Source of the DNA: Trileptium ribeirensis
Taxonomy: Eukaryota; Nematoda; Enoplea; Enoplida; Thoracostomopsidae
Reading direction: 5' to 3'
Length of the DNA stretch: 64,000 nucleotides
Assembly: GCA_030248225.1 (NCBI GenBank)
Contig: JASANE010027718.1
Span: 57,237 to 121,236, forward strand
Positions within the stretch are counted from its first letter, which is position 1, and every line of letters starts with the position of its first letter. Positions 1-12,736 of the stretch are shown here, one piece after another. The translations under genes were made by a program, and so were the position numbers. The notes under the pieces are model-generated. The model saw only the letters and a program-made list of their open reading frames with translations. It had not been told where the DNA came from and ran no database searches.

Positions 1-2
1 AA

Positions 3-140
3 ATTGTGCTCGATCGACAGCGGTACGTTCAAGGCAACTGCAAAATTTGGCTGACAACGGCAACTCTCAGTACCGCGCGTACAATCGTTACCCTAATGAA
101 CGATTTGGTATTGTTGAGTGGCGGCACTGAAAATGCGAGA
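3..140 (+). CDS. Possible 3' part of a coding exon at the left edge
   Basis: The first 140 bases stay open in the frame that starts at base 3 (46 codons) and end at a good splice donor (GTAAGT at 141-146). A second frame is also open for about 40 codons, so the reading frame is not certain. The translation contains the segment TLMNDLVLLSGG but I recognise no family. The stretch is richer in GC than the AT-rich sequence after it, which fits an exon. It could also be chance or part of a decayed repeat. Confidence 0.2.
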
Positions 141-239
141 GTAAGTTGCTAATATAATAGCTGTACGTAATAGGATTTATGCTCTAATTAGACCAATAGT
201 TGAGTTTTAAATCTTACAACAATCAGAATTAAGTGCTTA

Positions 240-510
240 TAAACTCAAACGCAAATGAAATCGAACGAAAACCCAATCGATCGATCTTCGTTTAAACGAA
301 ATTCGTTAAATTCAACGCAAACAAACATTTTTATTAAAATAGTTTTTTATTTCAACACAATCGAAATTCGTTAAACTAAACGCGAACTAACATGCTTTAT
401 TAAATTTTTATTTTTATTTTGACGCAATCAAAATTCGTTAAATTAATCGAATTTCGCTTAAACGATCTATTTTCGTTTAAACGCAAACGCTCGAAATCGA
501 ACGAAGCTTC
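240..510. repeat. Degenerate tandem repeat, ~66-bp period, with TTTAAACGAAATTCGTTAAA core
   Basis: The phrase ATTCGTTAAA recurs at about 301, 366 and 433, each followed by a T-rich tract and then a piece resembling ACGCAATCGAAA. Related single copies occur at about 3461-3545, 19575-19650 and 45540-45620, so this is a dispersed family. Bases 511-1134 after it hold no recognisable gene. Confidence 0.55.
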
Positions 511-1134
511 GATCGTTTTTTGAATGCTTAATTATGATTGTAACTGTACTTTACGCTAAGCTATGTTATATAACAAACAGCTATGAAAATGTGTTGTTAT
601 TGAAGTATTTTGTGTTTCGTTTATTCGCTTGCAGTTGTTGCAATTATTATTCTTTGCTGACTGATTGTGGTCGATTGTTGTAACGCTTGATTCCAGGCAT
701 TTTCGGGATCGTTAATATTTTCATAATAGTGTCAGTTACGTATTCCAGAACGTTTTTAATTCCAAGGTTTTCACAACGTTTTCATTCATTCCTACATTGA
801 TTATAACAGAATGTGCTCGAATTTTCGGTGGTAAACGTTGCTTTATTTTTTTTACATAATTATATTTACAGCCATGACCAGACATAAGTGCTAAATAATA
901 ATTCGTCGAAATTTGGGTCGAATTCGATTTCCCTCTTAATGCGTTATAAAAAGCTAAATAATCACGTGTCACTTTAATGCGCCTCATCCGTCCAAAATTG
1001 CTGGAAAAAATGTGTTACAAAAAGCATAAATAATAATAATAATAACAAAAATCTATTCGATAATGCTTATAATAATTATTACATTTAATTATGTTACTAG
1101 GATTATTATTATATTTTATATTACAAATAAAAAT

Positions 1135-1460
1135 CAGGAAATATGGCGACGAATTAGGTTTGGCATATCATTCCGCTTTTATTTCGTATCATTTGGTATC
1201 TTAGTCTTATAATTATTGTTATAATTTTATATTGTGATATTAATGTATCGATTTCATTTGCGCTCCACTTTTCAAGCGAAATTTATCCTTAATATTATGA
1301 CGCAAGGAAAGTACCTTGAAATTAGGTTTCTGAGCTTGGTATTATATTTCGGTCATGTTTAGCTGCTTTCATTTTACAGTGTATTTATTTTCAAGAATCG
1401 AGCTCATACTTTGTTTTCAAATTAAATTATTCTTAACGTGTAATGTGCCTGTCTACAGCC
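1135..1460. repeat. Two diverged copies of a ~150-160-bp dispersed repeat
   Basis: Two adjacent diverged copies share the order: GGCATATCATTCCGCTT-like segment, TTATT-rich tract, then TCAAGCGAAATTTATCCTTAA-like segment, then CGCAAGGAAAGTACC. A third copy is at 2430-2580. Small ORFs that run through these copies (for example 1355-1624) are therefore probably not genes. Confidence 0.5.
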
Positions 1461-2429
1461 TCCCGAAATGGGGAAGGGAACGTTGGGTGGCCCCCATGAT
1501 CATTGTTTGGCTAATTTCAAAGTGGACGAACAATATTTTGCTCTATACGCTACGTATTCCCGCTGTATTTTCAGGTAAACTGTTAACTGTTGTACAAATA
1601 TTTTCGAGCTACATAAAACAGTAGCATGTCAAAGAGCATTTAAACTACAGAAAACAAAAATTTACGGATATATTAATAACTAGTGAAGCTCGCTTGCGAG
1701 CCGGAATTCGAGTGGCGAAAACAATCCCCCGAAGCCTATTGTAGAAAGCACACACAAACAAAGCCTACACACAGTACGCAGGTGCAGCATTATATAAACC
1801 GTGAGTGATGAGTCATAGTTACGCCCGCTTCTTTTGATACACAACGTATGCAGCAGACAAAACATCGTACAACGAGTAGAAAAACAATGAACTAACAATT
1901 TAATAATTCGATACAACCCTAAATTGACCGTGAAAAGAACGTTAAAGAATTCAAACAGACACTTGAGAAAAATCTCATTTTTCATACCAAGTATGAAGCA
2001 GAAGTGTGAAAAATATTTGCCACACAATATTTTCGACACTGGCCCAGAAAACCCCATATCCGACACTAAAACCAACAATAAGCACACATTTAGGTGCATT
2101 TTCCACGACTTTTCACCAAATATACCATTTTTGTGCCAACTAGAAGCTTATAGACTCCAGATTGGGAAGCAGTTGAAAAACTTGTTATATATCATTGGAA
2201 AGCCCTGGTAAAGCTACATGGAATACGCCTATTAGTTTGCGGATACCTCGTGTACTTATTGAGAAAAGTCGCAAAAACTGGAGGGGTGCCCGAAAAATCG
2301 GCCAAAATGACGTCATTTTGCCATTTTCGGTTGAATGTGAGGACGAACATGGGTGTTTTGAAAAGTGGGTGGTCACCCCACCTCACATGCTCCGCCCTAT
2401 GCTACTATAAGCTGTGTCAGAGCGTGTGG

Positions 2430-2580
2430 CGCAAGGAAAATACCCGCGAATAAGTGTCGAGTTTGGCATTTATTCCGCTTATGTTTTAACTTACGTTATT
2501 ATTTGTTTTATTCTTAAGAATCGATCACATACTTCACTTTCAAACGAAATCATTCTTAACGTATGGCGCCTACTGTTAAC
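2430..2580. repeat. Third copy of the 1135-1460 repeat
   Basis: It begins CGCAAGGAAAATACC and runs through GGCATTTATTCCGCTTATG and AACGAAATCATTCTTAACGT, matching the two copies at 1135-1460 in order and spacing. Confidence 0.5.
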
Positions 2581-2839
2581 TCATTTTGTCAAGTCCGAGA
2601 AACGTTTTGGAATGGACGCTCATTTGTACGTGCTAAATGTCGCATTTGTTCGGGATGATCTGCTGTTACGCGCGCCTTCAGAAATTCAAGCAACGTTACG
2701 CAAGGAATATCCTGGGCTGCTGTCCTGCAATCGGGAATCGGGTAGTTCAGCAGGAAACGACAAACGGCCGCAGCCTGCACCAAGATCGCAAGTGAAAGCG
2801 AGGCGGCCTGCAGATATGGAAGAAATAGGAAGTGTCTAA
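2581..2839 (+). other. GC-richer open stretch, unrecognised
   Basis: An open frame that starts inside the repeat at 2414 runs to a stop at 2837-2839. Its last ~85 codons lie in unusually GC-rich sequence and end in a Pro/Arg/Gln-rich tail (PQPAPRSQVKARRP). The opposite strand is also open over much of it (2589-2867). No domain is recognised. It may be an exon, a remnant of a mobile element ORF, or chance in GC-rich DNA. Confidence 0.15.
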
Positions 2840-2867
2840 ATGACATAAAGTTGCAGATAAAGCTCAT

Positions 2868-4604
2868 ATCTCAATAGTACTGGGACTGGGAGAATGTGAT
2901 GTTCCGTTTCCTCTTGGTACATTGCAACGTCATTTGGAGGCACCTGGGACCTCGCTCGATTTGAGCTCGGCCCAAAGTGGGTCAGAATGGTCCACATTTG
3001 CCTCATTTCGGTCAAACTTGGCTCAATGATTATTGGAGTGTATGGTTCTGCTCGCCGTGTAAGTGCTAATAGCATTGAGCTGTACAAAATACGGCGTACT
3101 ATTTTATACATTTATATTATTGAGTAGTTTCCGCGCTAATGCTTCCGATGTTTTCGCTGTTCGTTCGTATGTAGTAATGTTTATTACTCTTTTGGCTACT
3201 TACGCTTGGAATATAGGTCATGTTTTCCTTGCAAGGTTGCATTTACTGATTGCGACCACAATAATAATTACATCGATACATCTTTCTATATAATTAGGAA
3301 TTAAAAACGGGTTGTCTACTTATATATCAGCGGTGGTGGGGATGGCGAAGTTCTTGTAGCAAATGTGCCACTAAATCCTGAAGCTAAAGTTGCAATTATA
3401 ATTAGGTGCATATAAGCCAATTCAGACGAAATCCAACCATATAGCAAACGATGGACATGCATTTAAACGAAATTTGTTAGATTAAACGCATAGTAATATT
3501 TTTTATTAAATTAATTTTATTTTAACGCAATCGAAATTAATAATTAGTAAAATAGTGACCGAAGCAATCTGTGTGGTCAGAGGAAGCAATAATTTCCGTT
3601 AATGATGCATAATGTACCTATATTAGCGGTGCAAACTGATACAATTTTCATTGGAATCAGCAGTTGTCGAGCGATTTTCAACGGATGTAATTGTGATAGG
3701 TCAGTCGGTTTAGGTAAAATTTACATTAATATTGCGGTTAAAACTACAGGTGTCGTAGGTCCGGCGATTTGAGTATTAAATGGTTGGCGGTGGGGTAAAT
3801 GGGGTTGTAAATTTCGAAATTTTTTGGTAAAAATTTATCCCATCCGAATTTTGCTAAAAATTTTTTTGTCTATTTTCATCAAAAACTACGTGGCTGGCGG
3901 TACATTTTAGGGCAGTGAAATTGGCTTGTGGCAGGGTCAGATATTTAGAGCGTTGTGTGTACTCTTTTGGGAATTATTGATATGTATGGTTAATACATTT
4001 ATACTGTGATATTTATATATAAAAGTTCATATTTATGTTTTATTTCACAAATTAGTAGTAAATCTATGACCGGTTTATTACTGTTTTTGAGCAATTATAT
4101 TTCAAGTATCTGAGTTCAGGTTAAATTCTCTATTGATATAGCATAGCCGGGCAATATTTAATAGTTTTCTACATTTGGTCAAAGCTCCTTCAATTGTGAC
4201 GATTTCACTATTTTGCATATTTGGAAAGTGTATTAACCGATACTAAATGCAGCAACTTGCTGTAACATGCGTGTATGAAGATGTTAAAAAGGTTTGCTAT
4301 ATTTGATTCTGTATTATAGATTGTATTCTATCACTTGTTTTGCTATTATCGAATCAGGTCAAGGTAATTTAAATCGAAATTTCTAAAATTCGATATTTTA
4401 AGTAGCGCAATGATAACAAATAGACTAGCAGAAAACCAACAAATTCTAGTCAATTTTATTAGAATTGAACTAAACTTTTTAGAGGAACTGATTCAAGTAC
4501 AGAATAGAATATACTTTACCGTATAGCTGCGCACATCTTGCAGTAGCTGCCGCATAATGCGTAGTTTTGTATCCAGTAGTATAGTTTGATAAACTTTAAT
4601 TCAG
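2868..4604. other. No gene seen
   Basis: AT-rich sequence with short ORFs only. It contains a diverged copy (3461-3545) of the 240-510 repeat and, near 3750, an AGGTGTCGTAGG segment like the ends of the short element family seen at 12.5, 41.7 and 56.3 kb. Nothing else is supportable. Confidence 0.4.
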
Positions 4605-4720
4605 GTGTGACTTGAACCTGGATCGTTTGGCTATAGACCTCGGTCAAGCTGTATTAAGCAATTTAGGAGCTACTACTCGGTTCCTTACCCCTTGGTTCAT
4701 AGAGTAATCCGTTTGTACAA
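4605..4720 (-). mobile_element. Degenerate tRNA-derived SINE copy
   Basis: The segment AGCAATTTAGGAGCTACTAC followed by CGGTTCCTTA matches AGCTATCTAGGAGCTGTTGC followed by CGGTTCCTTA of the SINE at 9.6 kb, in the same orientation. An eroded B-box-like GAACCTGGATCG lies before it at about 4615. A further fragment in the opposite orientation, containing GGTTCCTTAAGGAACC, lies at about 4995-5040. Confidence 0.45.
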
Positions 4721-5040
4721 ACGTATTTCGACGTTATGTGCTTGCCGAGTTTGGCACGTAGCTTGTATTTGGACGGGTGTTATGGTTCGCTTTCCTTTAT
4801 AGAAACGGAGCAACTTATTCTGCAAAGCGTAATGAGTGGTGTACAAATCACGGAGTCAAAACATACGCTACGAAATGCATGTTGGTTTAAGTAAAGGGGT
4901 AGATTTTCAATCGGTTAACCGTTTAGCGCATAATGTAACATATTTGTGCCATGGTTAATTGCGATGCGATGAAGGAGCAGAGTTTCTTGTGTGCCTTTGG
5001 GAGGTTCCTTAAGGAACCGACCAACAGCTGCCAAATATCG

Positions 5041-6784
5041 TAAGGGTCTTTCCTAAACTTTCTCCATCCCGAAATTGCTCATTTGAAAATACACAGCGGA
5101 AATTTCGCCTTATCACGGCGAGCTGAGTCAGAAGTTATCTATTTCGCCCAGTTTTATGACAGATTTTTTTGGGTTTCTAATTCTCCCAAAGTATTCCAAA
5201 AAAGTTTCGATAAAATTTATAACTATTTGCGATTCTAACCGCATTGACGGAATGGTGGTAAAATCCCGCGATCGGTTCATGGGTGAAGGCTTAGGCTAGT
5301 ATATCTAATATGAATTGCAATAACTTCTTAATCTGTGAACTGATCAGGGTGAGTTTATCACTCAGATCGCTAATGCGGTTCGAATGATATATAAAATTAT
5401 ATATTGATCGGCAAATTTTTTCCAAAAAGTTTTGGTACCACTGGGAACACAAAAAAATCGAGAATTTTTGGTCATGAAACTGAGAGGAATGAATATTTTC
5501 TAATCCAACTGGTCGACTAAGCCGATTGGTACCAAAATTTCCCCTGTATCTTGAAAACTGACCAATTTCGGGCTAGGGGTCGGGGTTCTAAGCAAGATCC
5601 TAGCGTAGTGACTAGTATATATGTTGAGGTTTATCGCTCAGCGGTTTAGATCAATCCTTGGCAAAATTTTTTCAAGGTTATGTGCAGTTTAGTACAACTG
5701 ACGTGTTTAAGAAACTTAGCATGACAAGCGACTACTCAGGTCTATACGTACGGCGCAAAAAACCACATTGCTTCGTACTACGCGTTAAAATGTATAACGT
5801 TTACACACTTAAACTTCTAATGGCATCTTGGTATCAATAGTCGTCTTAATGTTTAGCAAACTGGCGACGCAGTGAGTCAAATCTAATGTATTTGGTTTCC
5901 ATCATATCGTCTTGTCCCCGAGACGCTTCGTATAGCTCCGTTCCTTTGAACGAAACTGATCAACCAAAAACATCAATACGTGCATACTCAAAATTGTATT
6001 AGCGTAATCGTTTCGCAATGTTAGTAAAAATGATCTTGTGTTGGGATAGTGGCCACGGCGATATGTGCTCAGAATTCACTGAGAACTTTTTTTATAATTG
6101 CATACCAAATTCAAAATATTTGTAGCAGGAATATATGCTAGCCAGGATATAATTGCAATATATATTACAAAATGTGTTTGGAGAATACATTATCCCCACA
6201 TTAAAGAGCAAAATTATGGCCTTTCACATGACAATCCTTTTATGGAGGTGTAGGCATAAAGAAAATCAGAAGTGATTTAAATTGTTTCTCATCCACTATG
6301 AAATATCCTGCTCGATTAGGTAATCTGAATTGCATTAACGAACATACATTCCCAAAAATGCAATTACTGCTGTTTAGCAAAAATAGGGGGTAATAGTATC
6401 TCTTTTTGTATAGAAATATTTGAAGTAATAACTTATCTAGCCGAAAATTCTATGATAAAATTGTTGAAACCAAGTCTAGAGCCGAATGCAACACCTGGGA
6501 TGTATTTTTGGTTTCGGCGTTCTCATTTTGATTATGACACCGTTAAGGATGGCCGTTATGTGCATGACCGGCATGAGTCCTAAATTAACGGGGAATAACT
6601 ATGTCTGTGTGAGATATGGATTAGTAACAGTAAACTTAGTAGCTAAATGATAGCAGGATGTCCAGTTTTCTGTTAGTATTGTTTCAATTATTGCAGAGAC
6701 CATTGACCACCCACTTACCTATTCTTTTATTGTCCTCGGGCTTATAACCTTCATAGTGATATAAAACCTCAGGATAAAAAAAGT
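5041..6784. other. No gene seen
   Basis: AT-rich unique-looking sequence. The only ORF of note (5658-5840, 60 codons) has no recognisable domain or splice context. Confidence 0.4.
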
Positions 6785-7188
6785 CACTCAAAATGCATTC
6801 TGTGAAATTTAAAAGAAATTTCTTTGAATTTTACACCACCAGATATTCTGTTAAAAATTCAAAGAAACATTCCTTGAAATACGAAAAATTATTTTTTTAA
6901 GAATTACATATCTCTATTCTTTGAAATTTTAAGGAATATTTCTTTGAATTTTAACAGAATATCTGGTGGTGTAAAATTCAAAGAAATTTCTTTTAATTTT
7001 ACACCACCAGATATTCTGTTAAAATTCAAAGAAACATTCCTTGAAATACGAAAAATTATTTTTTTAAGAATTACATATCTCTATTCTTTGAAATTTTAAG
7101 GAATATTTCTTTGAATATTAAAAGAATATCTGGTGGTTCAAAATTCAAAGAAATTTCTTTTAAATTTCACAGAAACCTGTTTTTAGTG
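6785..7188. mobile_element. Nested fold-back (MITE-like) element
   Basis: The outer ends are inverted repeats: TTCTGTGAAATTTAAAAGAA at 6798 pairs with its complement ending at 7174. Just outside, CACTCAAAA (6785) and TTTTTAGTG (to 7188) may extend the terminal repeat. Inside are two head-to-tail copies (about 6832-6974 and 7000-7143) of a smaller hairpin whose own arms are ACACCACCAGATATTCTG and CAGAATATCTGGTGGTGT. No coding capacity. No clear target-site duplication was found, so the superfamily is not assigned. Confidence 0.75.
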
Positions 7189-9529
7189 TAGGAGGTATCG
7201 AAACGAGTTTTTTATTTGGAATATTGAATTGCTGATAAGAGGCCTCTACGTTCCAGTGATCAATTGCAATGTTTCAATCTTATTCATACTCTACTGCCAC
7301 ATATGGCTGTCTTGGCAGTGAAACTTGGTGCATTCTAAGGCACCGCAAAAGGTTATCGTTTCACCCTACCTTCATATCACTAGTTTAACCCTTTTTTAAA
7401 TCGCAAATCGAATTTTTCGGGATCAAAGGGGTGCAAAATTTTGCTATTTTAACCGTTAGACAGCGAGAAATTTTCCATGACGCATGCATATATTCCAAAC
7501 CCGTTTTTTAGGCACTGTTAGGTACCCAGTTGACGGCTATAATGAACGAACCTTCTGAAAATGAGAAAATTGATATTTTGACCGTTTTCGGAAGGGGGGT
7601 GGGTTGGTGAAAATAGCGAGTTTTTACCCGTTGTTAGTTTGCATGGACGAAATTTTTTCACCACAAATTTTAGCGTGAAGTCAATGTCATTGAAATTTAA
7701 ATTTTTTGCTCAAAATTATTGTTTCTTAAATTATATGTAGTGTTTAAAAATTTATTTTTGTTGTTTATATGTAAAGTTATTACAGTTATTAACGTAGTTT
7801 CTAACTAGAAAACTAAGCAAAGCTTACTTATTGCTTTTTTACGTAATATATAATATTTAATATTTTATAGGGACAAGGCAGTTAAACTATTCTTTAGGAA
7901 ATTCTCTGGTCTTGCTGTTCACTTGCAAATTTATTTATATATTATTTTTTGGTTTGGATCATAGCTTTTGAACCCTTGAATGGATTTAGGTCACCTTTTT
8001 ATCTCGTAAGCTGGGTTACCCAAGGGTCTTCTTTTTGTGTTAGGCACGAAATTGGGCAGAAAAGCGTCGAGAACATGTTCGATAACGGCAATTCGTTAAA
8101 CAGCGTTGATGTATGTTGATGCGTTTTTGGATAAGGATCGTCCTTTAACTCTTTCGATTCGCTTGAATAATTATCTAAAGTTATGTTTTCGACGGTTTCC
8201 TTCAAGAATTCGCAGGAGTGCCCCGTAAACGTTAAAAAATTCATACTGAGGGTGGACCGTCAGCGTAACTTTGGTTAAACTTTAAAGGGTCAGTCTATCA
8301 TTGGGTTACAAGGTGAGAGCCATTCGAGACAGTTCTGTTTATGCTTTTCCGCGTTGTCGTCCGTAAGGTTTCGGTTGTCATCGGACATATAAGTTGCTCT
8401 GGCAACATAACTGTAGCTACAGCTCCTCATGAGGGCTGAAGGCTTGCTCTGGCCGAACACCAGTGGCGCCCAGGCCGTAGGTCGACTATATATAGGTATA
8501 TACACATAAATCGTATTTACGTATCGATTAACAATCAGAATACAATATAGTAGTTATTTGTTTTTAAGTGTACGAATAAGATAAAAGGAGAAGGTTATAC
8601 CTATAGTAGTTTGTATATATAGCCTTATATAGGGCACGTTTTGTTTTGAATAAACAGCTATATATCTACTGAAATGCTACGTTGTTTTGGCGAATTACTC
8701 CATGTTGCCTAACGCCAATTTGGCTTGAACAGGTGAGTGGTCCCATCCGAATTATTAGCCAGTCAAACGTCGAAAGATGTCATGGCAAGGTAGCGAACAC
8801 CAGTTTAGTTTGAGCCGCACAAACAAGGTGGATTCTCCTCTTTTAGCCAGCACCGTTAAGCTTTATCCTAAAAGCTTTGCTTTTTATATAAAACTTAGTC
8901 TATTCCTAAGGCCAGGTAGAGTGTTTCGGTGTGGACAGGTTGAATTGTGACTAAATGACGGTAAAAGCTTTGTTTCGGCAGGTGAACTTGTCCTGCTGAT
9001 GAAAAAATCTCGGTCGCGTTTACATACTGCAAGGTTAACAAGGCTGCTTGCTAATTTGATATTAATTATAGCAAGATTTCCAGAGTGTTAATAAGTCTAC
9101 TAGGTATGACGTAGTTCGGTAAAATTGATCTGCTTGTTTAGTATCAAAACCTCTAGGAGAGCAAAATGAGACATGTTAGCTATGCGATAGGTTCAGTTTT
9201 AGTTAACCCTTTCATGTGTGAAATAATAGCTGCTCGATATGCTGACTAAATGCCTTTTAACAGCAACGAAAACTTTATAATTAAACGACAATAATCTACG
9301 ATTTCATAAAAAACTGTCTTCCTCAAGATTTAGTTTATCGACAATCTCTTTCCTCTTCTCTTCATTGCTTCCAATAAACTCGATCGTGACCACGCATCAT
9401 TTATTCAAATTAAGCTAAAAGACGACAATCGAAGAAGAAAAATAAATACACCATTCCTGCAACAGCATTGTATTTTATGTGACGCTGACGCAAAGGGCGA
9501 ATGTCACATCATGAAATGACACATGTCCG
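7189..9529. other. No gene seen
   Basis: Two minus-strand ORFs (7999-8244 and 8290-8505) are present without recognisable domains. Both are short, and the second sits in a locally GC-richer patch that may be an old mobile element. AATAAA at about 8649 has no linked gene. Confidence 0.35.
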
Positions 9530-9790
9530 AATTAATTTGTGTATCGTGCAATGTTCGACAAACTCAAGCTGACGCCACGGATCGAACACGGTATGTACAA
9601 AGTTGAAAGTTGCGTATGCAAGCCACTGAGCTATCTAGGAGCTGTTGCCCGGTTCCTTAAGGAACCTCACAACGCGATCGAGTAACAACGCGCGTGAAAA
9701 CGTACGGTATACGGCAAAGTGAGTAAACACAACGTCTTACAGTGTGTGCTACCTCCATTTGAACATAGTGAGCATGAAAGGATTGATGTC
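9530..9790 (-). mobile_element. tRNA-derived SINE, copy 1
   Basis: Read on the minus strand it shows a promoter A-box region (TAGCTCAGTGGCTTGCATAC) and a mutated B box (CGTGTTCGATCCGTGG). An upstream leader contains a GGTTCCTTAAGGAACC palindrome. The whole ~260 bp aligns with the better preserved copy at 53545-53810, including the outer part CACTGTAAGACGTTGTGTTT and the tail before AATTAATTCG. This copy has lost several tRNA pairing positions and is not a working tRNA gene. Confidence 0.75.
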
Positions 9791-9819
9791 TTTTTGCTTC
9801 TTGTTTTTAGATAAAGTGG

Positions 9820-10175
9820 ATATATTACAGCAGAAAATTTCTGTGGCTTGGACCATTCAGAGATTTATCGCTTGGGACCTTCCGATATTTCTGTGGCTTT
9901 TAAGGCATTCATTCAGAAATTTCCTTGGCTTAGGGCATCTAATTATTTTATGGCTTAGTGTTTCAACTGTTTGTGCGGCTCTCGACACTCACTTATTTCT
10001 ATGGCTTGCGGCATTAGTGGATTCAGTTATTTCTATGGCTTTGTTCTTTCAGATCTTTCTGTGTCTTAGGGCTTTCCCGTAATTCGGTAGGTTAGGGCAT
10101 TCAGAAATCTCGATGCCATAAGACATACAGATGCTTCTATGCCTTTAGGGCATTCAGAAATTTCTGATTTAGCAC
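9820..10175. repeat. Degenerate ~35-bp tandem repeat
   Basis: The phrase CATTCAGAAATTTCTGTGGC followed by TTAGGG recurs about nine times with substitutions and small indels. The small plus-strand ORF across it (9744-10082) is a by-product of the repeats. Confidence 0.6.
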
Positions 10176-10328
10176 ATTCTTTCTAATACGCCTATGTTTA
10201 TACATTAGCTTTCCATATATGACTACTCCATGTAGCTTTTATGTTAGATCATTGCTCGGCTTTCAGTTTAACTTTTATTAAATTAAGCATGATTTGCTTC
10301 AATTTAATGCAGAAAAGCCACACTTATT

Positions 10329-10745
10329 CTTTCAGAATGCAACTTCATGCCGTTCATGAGTTTAGTTTATATGTAAAGATAGAAACGGGTTAGCCGTTCA
10401 TGGATCAGATCTTTGTATAATAATAGAAACGGGTTAGCTGTTCATGGATCAGATCTTTGTAGAATAATAAACGGAAGGTCGGTCAATACTTTCCTCGGTT
10501 CAAAGTGTTTACGACCTGCGAGATCCTCGTAGATTAAGTTAATAAGGCTAGAGACTTATTTTTTCAGAATGCAACTCCATGCCGTTCTTGAGTTTAGTTT
10601 ATATGTAAAGATAGAAACGGGTTAGCCGTTCATGGATCAGATCTTCGTAGAATAATAAACCGAAGGTCGGTCAATACTTTCCTCGGTTCAAAGTGTTTAC
10701 GACCTGCGAGATCCTCGTAGATTAAGTTAATAAGGCTAGAGATTT
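10329..10745. repeat. Tandem duplication, ~232-bp period, with an inner 51-bp duplication
   Basis: CAGAATGCAACTTCATGCCG at 10333 returns at 10565 with two mismatches, and both are followed by the same ~170 bp ending AATAAGGCTAGAGA. In the first copy the block GAAACGGGTTAGCCGTTCAT plus following bases is itself doubled. Confidence 0.8.
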
Positions 10746-11584
10746 TTTAATTTAGATGCTCGAAAATATGAACCTATAACCATTAGTCTACCCAAGTAAT
10801 AGCAACTATTAATTATTGCTCTGCTGCTGCGTAACTTATAACTGCAGCAACAATCTATATTTTCAGGCGCTAAACACGCCATAAAGGCGAATGAAATAGG
10901 ATCTAATCTGTGATCCAAATCATCTTTCTAGAAGTATAACGGTTTTGTTAGTGAAATTAGACCTAGCTATATTCCAGTGTTTTGGTTATTGCCACGCTGG
11001 TGCCGTTAGCGGGTATTATTTACGGTCTGTTCAGTATTTATAATAGCTACTCAATTTATTAAGGTTAAGATATATAACTGCAACATTTTTAATCTCTTTG
11101 GGACCAAAAGTTTCAATGACCCGCATTGTAATGCCAACAAAAAATTGTTTTTGTGTATTTATGAGATATCCAATGCATAAAGCTTTTAAATCAAGTTGAA
11201 CCCAAGACAGGCAACTTAAATGAGATTGCGTTACACTTATACCAGACAAGCTTTTATGTAAAGCTTTAAACTAAATGTTGTTAAATGTACATAAGACACA
11301 TCGCAAATTTTTCACATCTAGTGAAAACCCAACTGTTCCAGCGAAAGGCTGATTGTATAGAATTTGTTCCTCTAAACCTAAGGCTAAGATCGGGACTCGC
11401 GGCGGTGACCTAAATCGTGCGTTCAGCGGCTGTTACGGGGACTGATTTGCCAAAAATCCTCGCCCTCACATATAGATTATTTACTGTCGTCTGTTATTTT
11501 TATTGAATATACAAACGATTGCTTTGTCCTCGTTGGCATTCGGAATGTTTTGTTCTGTCATTTTTTGCAGTTATACGTTTCAAC

Positions 11585-11976
11585 AGCTTGGCATTGGATT
11601 GATTGGTTAATGCCATAACTTAAAAAGACTTATAACTTATTTGCCAAATTAATCAAATTTTAAGCATATATGTCAATGGGAAACATTCAAAACCGATATT
11701 GCAGCAATTGGGCAGTAGCAATTATGACCTGATTACTGTTATCATACACTAAAAATTTAGGTTTTAGATGTTTCCCATTGGCATATATGCTTAAAATTTG
11801 ATTAATTTGGCAAATAAGTTATAGTCTTTTTAAGTTATGACATGAACCAATCAATCCCATGCTAAGCATATATACCAATGGCAAACATTTAAAACCGATA
11901 TTGCAGCAATTGGGCAGTAGCAATTATGACCTGATTACTGTTATCATAGACTAAAAATTTCGGTTTTAGATGTGCC
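11585..11976. mobile_element. Fold-back element with partial tandem copy
   Basis: A left arm (11585-11698) and right arm (about 11756-11876) are near-perfect inverted repeats; for example CAAATTAATCAAATTTTAAG pairs with CTTAAAATTTGATTAATTTG. The ~57-bp loop contains GCAGCAATTGGGCAGTAGCA. After the right arm, the end of the left arm and the loop are repeated once more (11865-11975). No coding capacity. Confidence 0.75.
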
Positions 11977-12099
11977 CAAATTTTGTCCTATTAATTGTGG
12001 AACATGGAGCCGCAAAAATGTTGACCACGCGCAGCGAAGCACGCCGAACACGCTGTGCATGCCATGACAATGCAATTCTAATTCTTAGAACACCTGGAG

Positions 12100-12420
12100 T
12101 GTCACTGTTAGGCGGGACGGAGGTCTTCGTGGGGCGGGGGGAGTAAATCAGGGAAGGTGTAAATTTTCGATATTTTTTGGGAACTCATATTGTTTCTAAT
12201 TTACGCAACATTTGTTTCCAAATTTTGCCAGTATTTTCCAAAAATTTTCATCAGTTTTTGCTGATTTGTGCCTTTTTTGCCAACATATCCCTAGTTTTGT
12301 CAATTTCTCAAAATTTGCAGGGCGCCTTCGGTGGGCGACGGGGAGTAATGTGGCTTGTTGGGAGCCGCACCACAGGACGTCGTTATGCCTACACTTCCTG
12401 TGGGTACCTATAATGCATAA
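12100..12420. mobile_element. Short non-coding dispersed element, copy 1
   Basis: It has C/G-rich ends around an AT-rich core of AAATTTTGCCAGTATTTTCC-like phrases. The same architecture occurs at 12526-12736, 41696-42001, 49800-50040 (core only) and 56345-56645, several with ATAGGTGTCG-type ends. Overlapping small ORFs on both strands here are side effects of the phrase repeats. Confidence 0.45.
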
Positions 12421-12525
12421 TCTTAATACACATTGCACATATATACTTGTATAGTATTTGCCTGTAAAGATATACCGGCGCTGCTGAAGTAGGGGAGGGG
12501 GAAATCACTGAATATGGGCCATGTA

Positions 12526-12736
12526 GATCATAGGTGTCGGTGGTCCGTAGGCTTAAGGAGGGTAGATGGCTTCGATGGGGGCGGGTAAGACGGATATCGT
12601 CAGCGGGTAAATTTGTGTATTTTTAGGAGCTGAAAATCCTCCTCGCACCTTCGCGCCCCCTCGCGCCACAGGCCCAGCGAAAATTGCAAAAATAGGGTAA
12701 AAAGTGACGCAAAAGTTGGTGTAAAATTGATAAAAA
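12526..12736 (+). mobile_element. Copy 2 of the short element, giving rise to the minisatellite
   Basis: It starts ATAGGTGTCGGTGGTCCGTA, passes through GC-rich CCTCGCGCCACAGGCCCAGC and the AT-rich core, and runs without a break into the first unit of the 126-bp array. The array unit therefore looks like an amplified 3' part of this element. Confidence 0.5.

Noticed and set aside
8290..8700. LTR with AATAAA and a TGGCGCCCAGG primer-binding-site look-alike
   Set aside because: No second LTR, no gag or pol similarity, and the order of the signals does not fit an LTR followed by its binding site.
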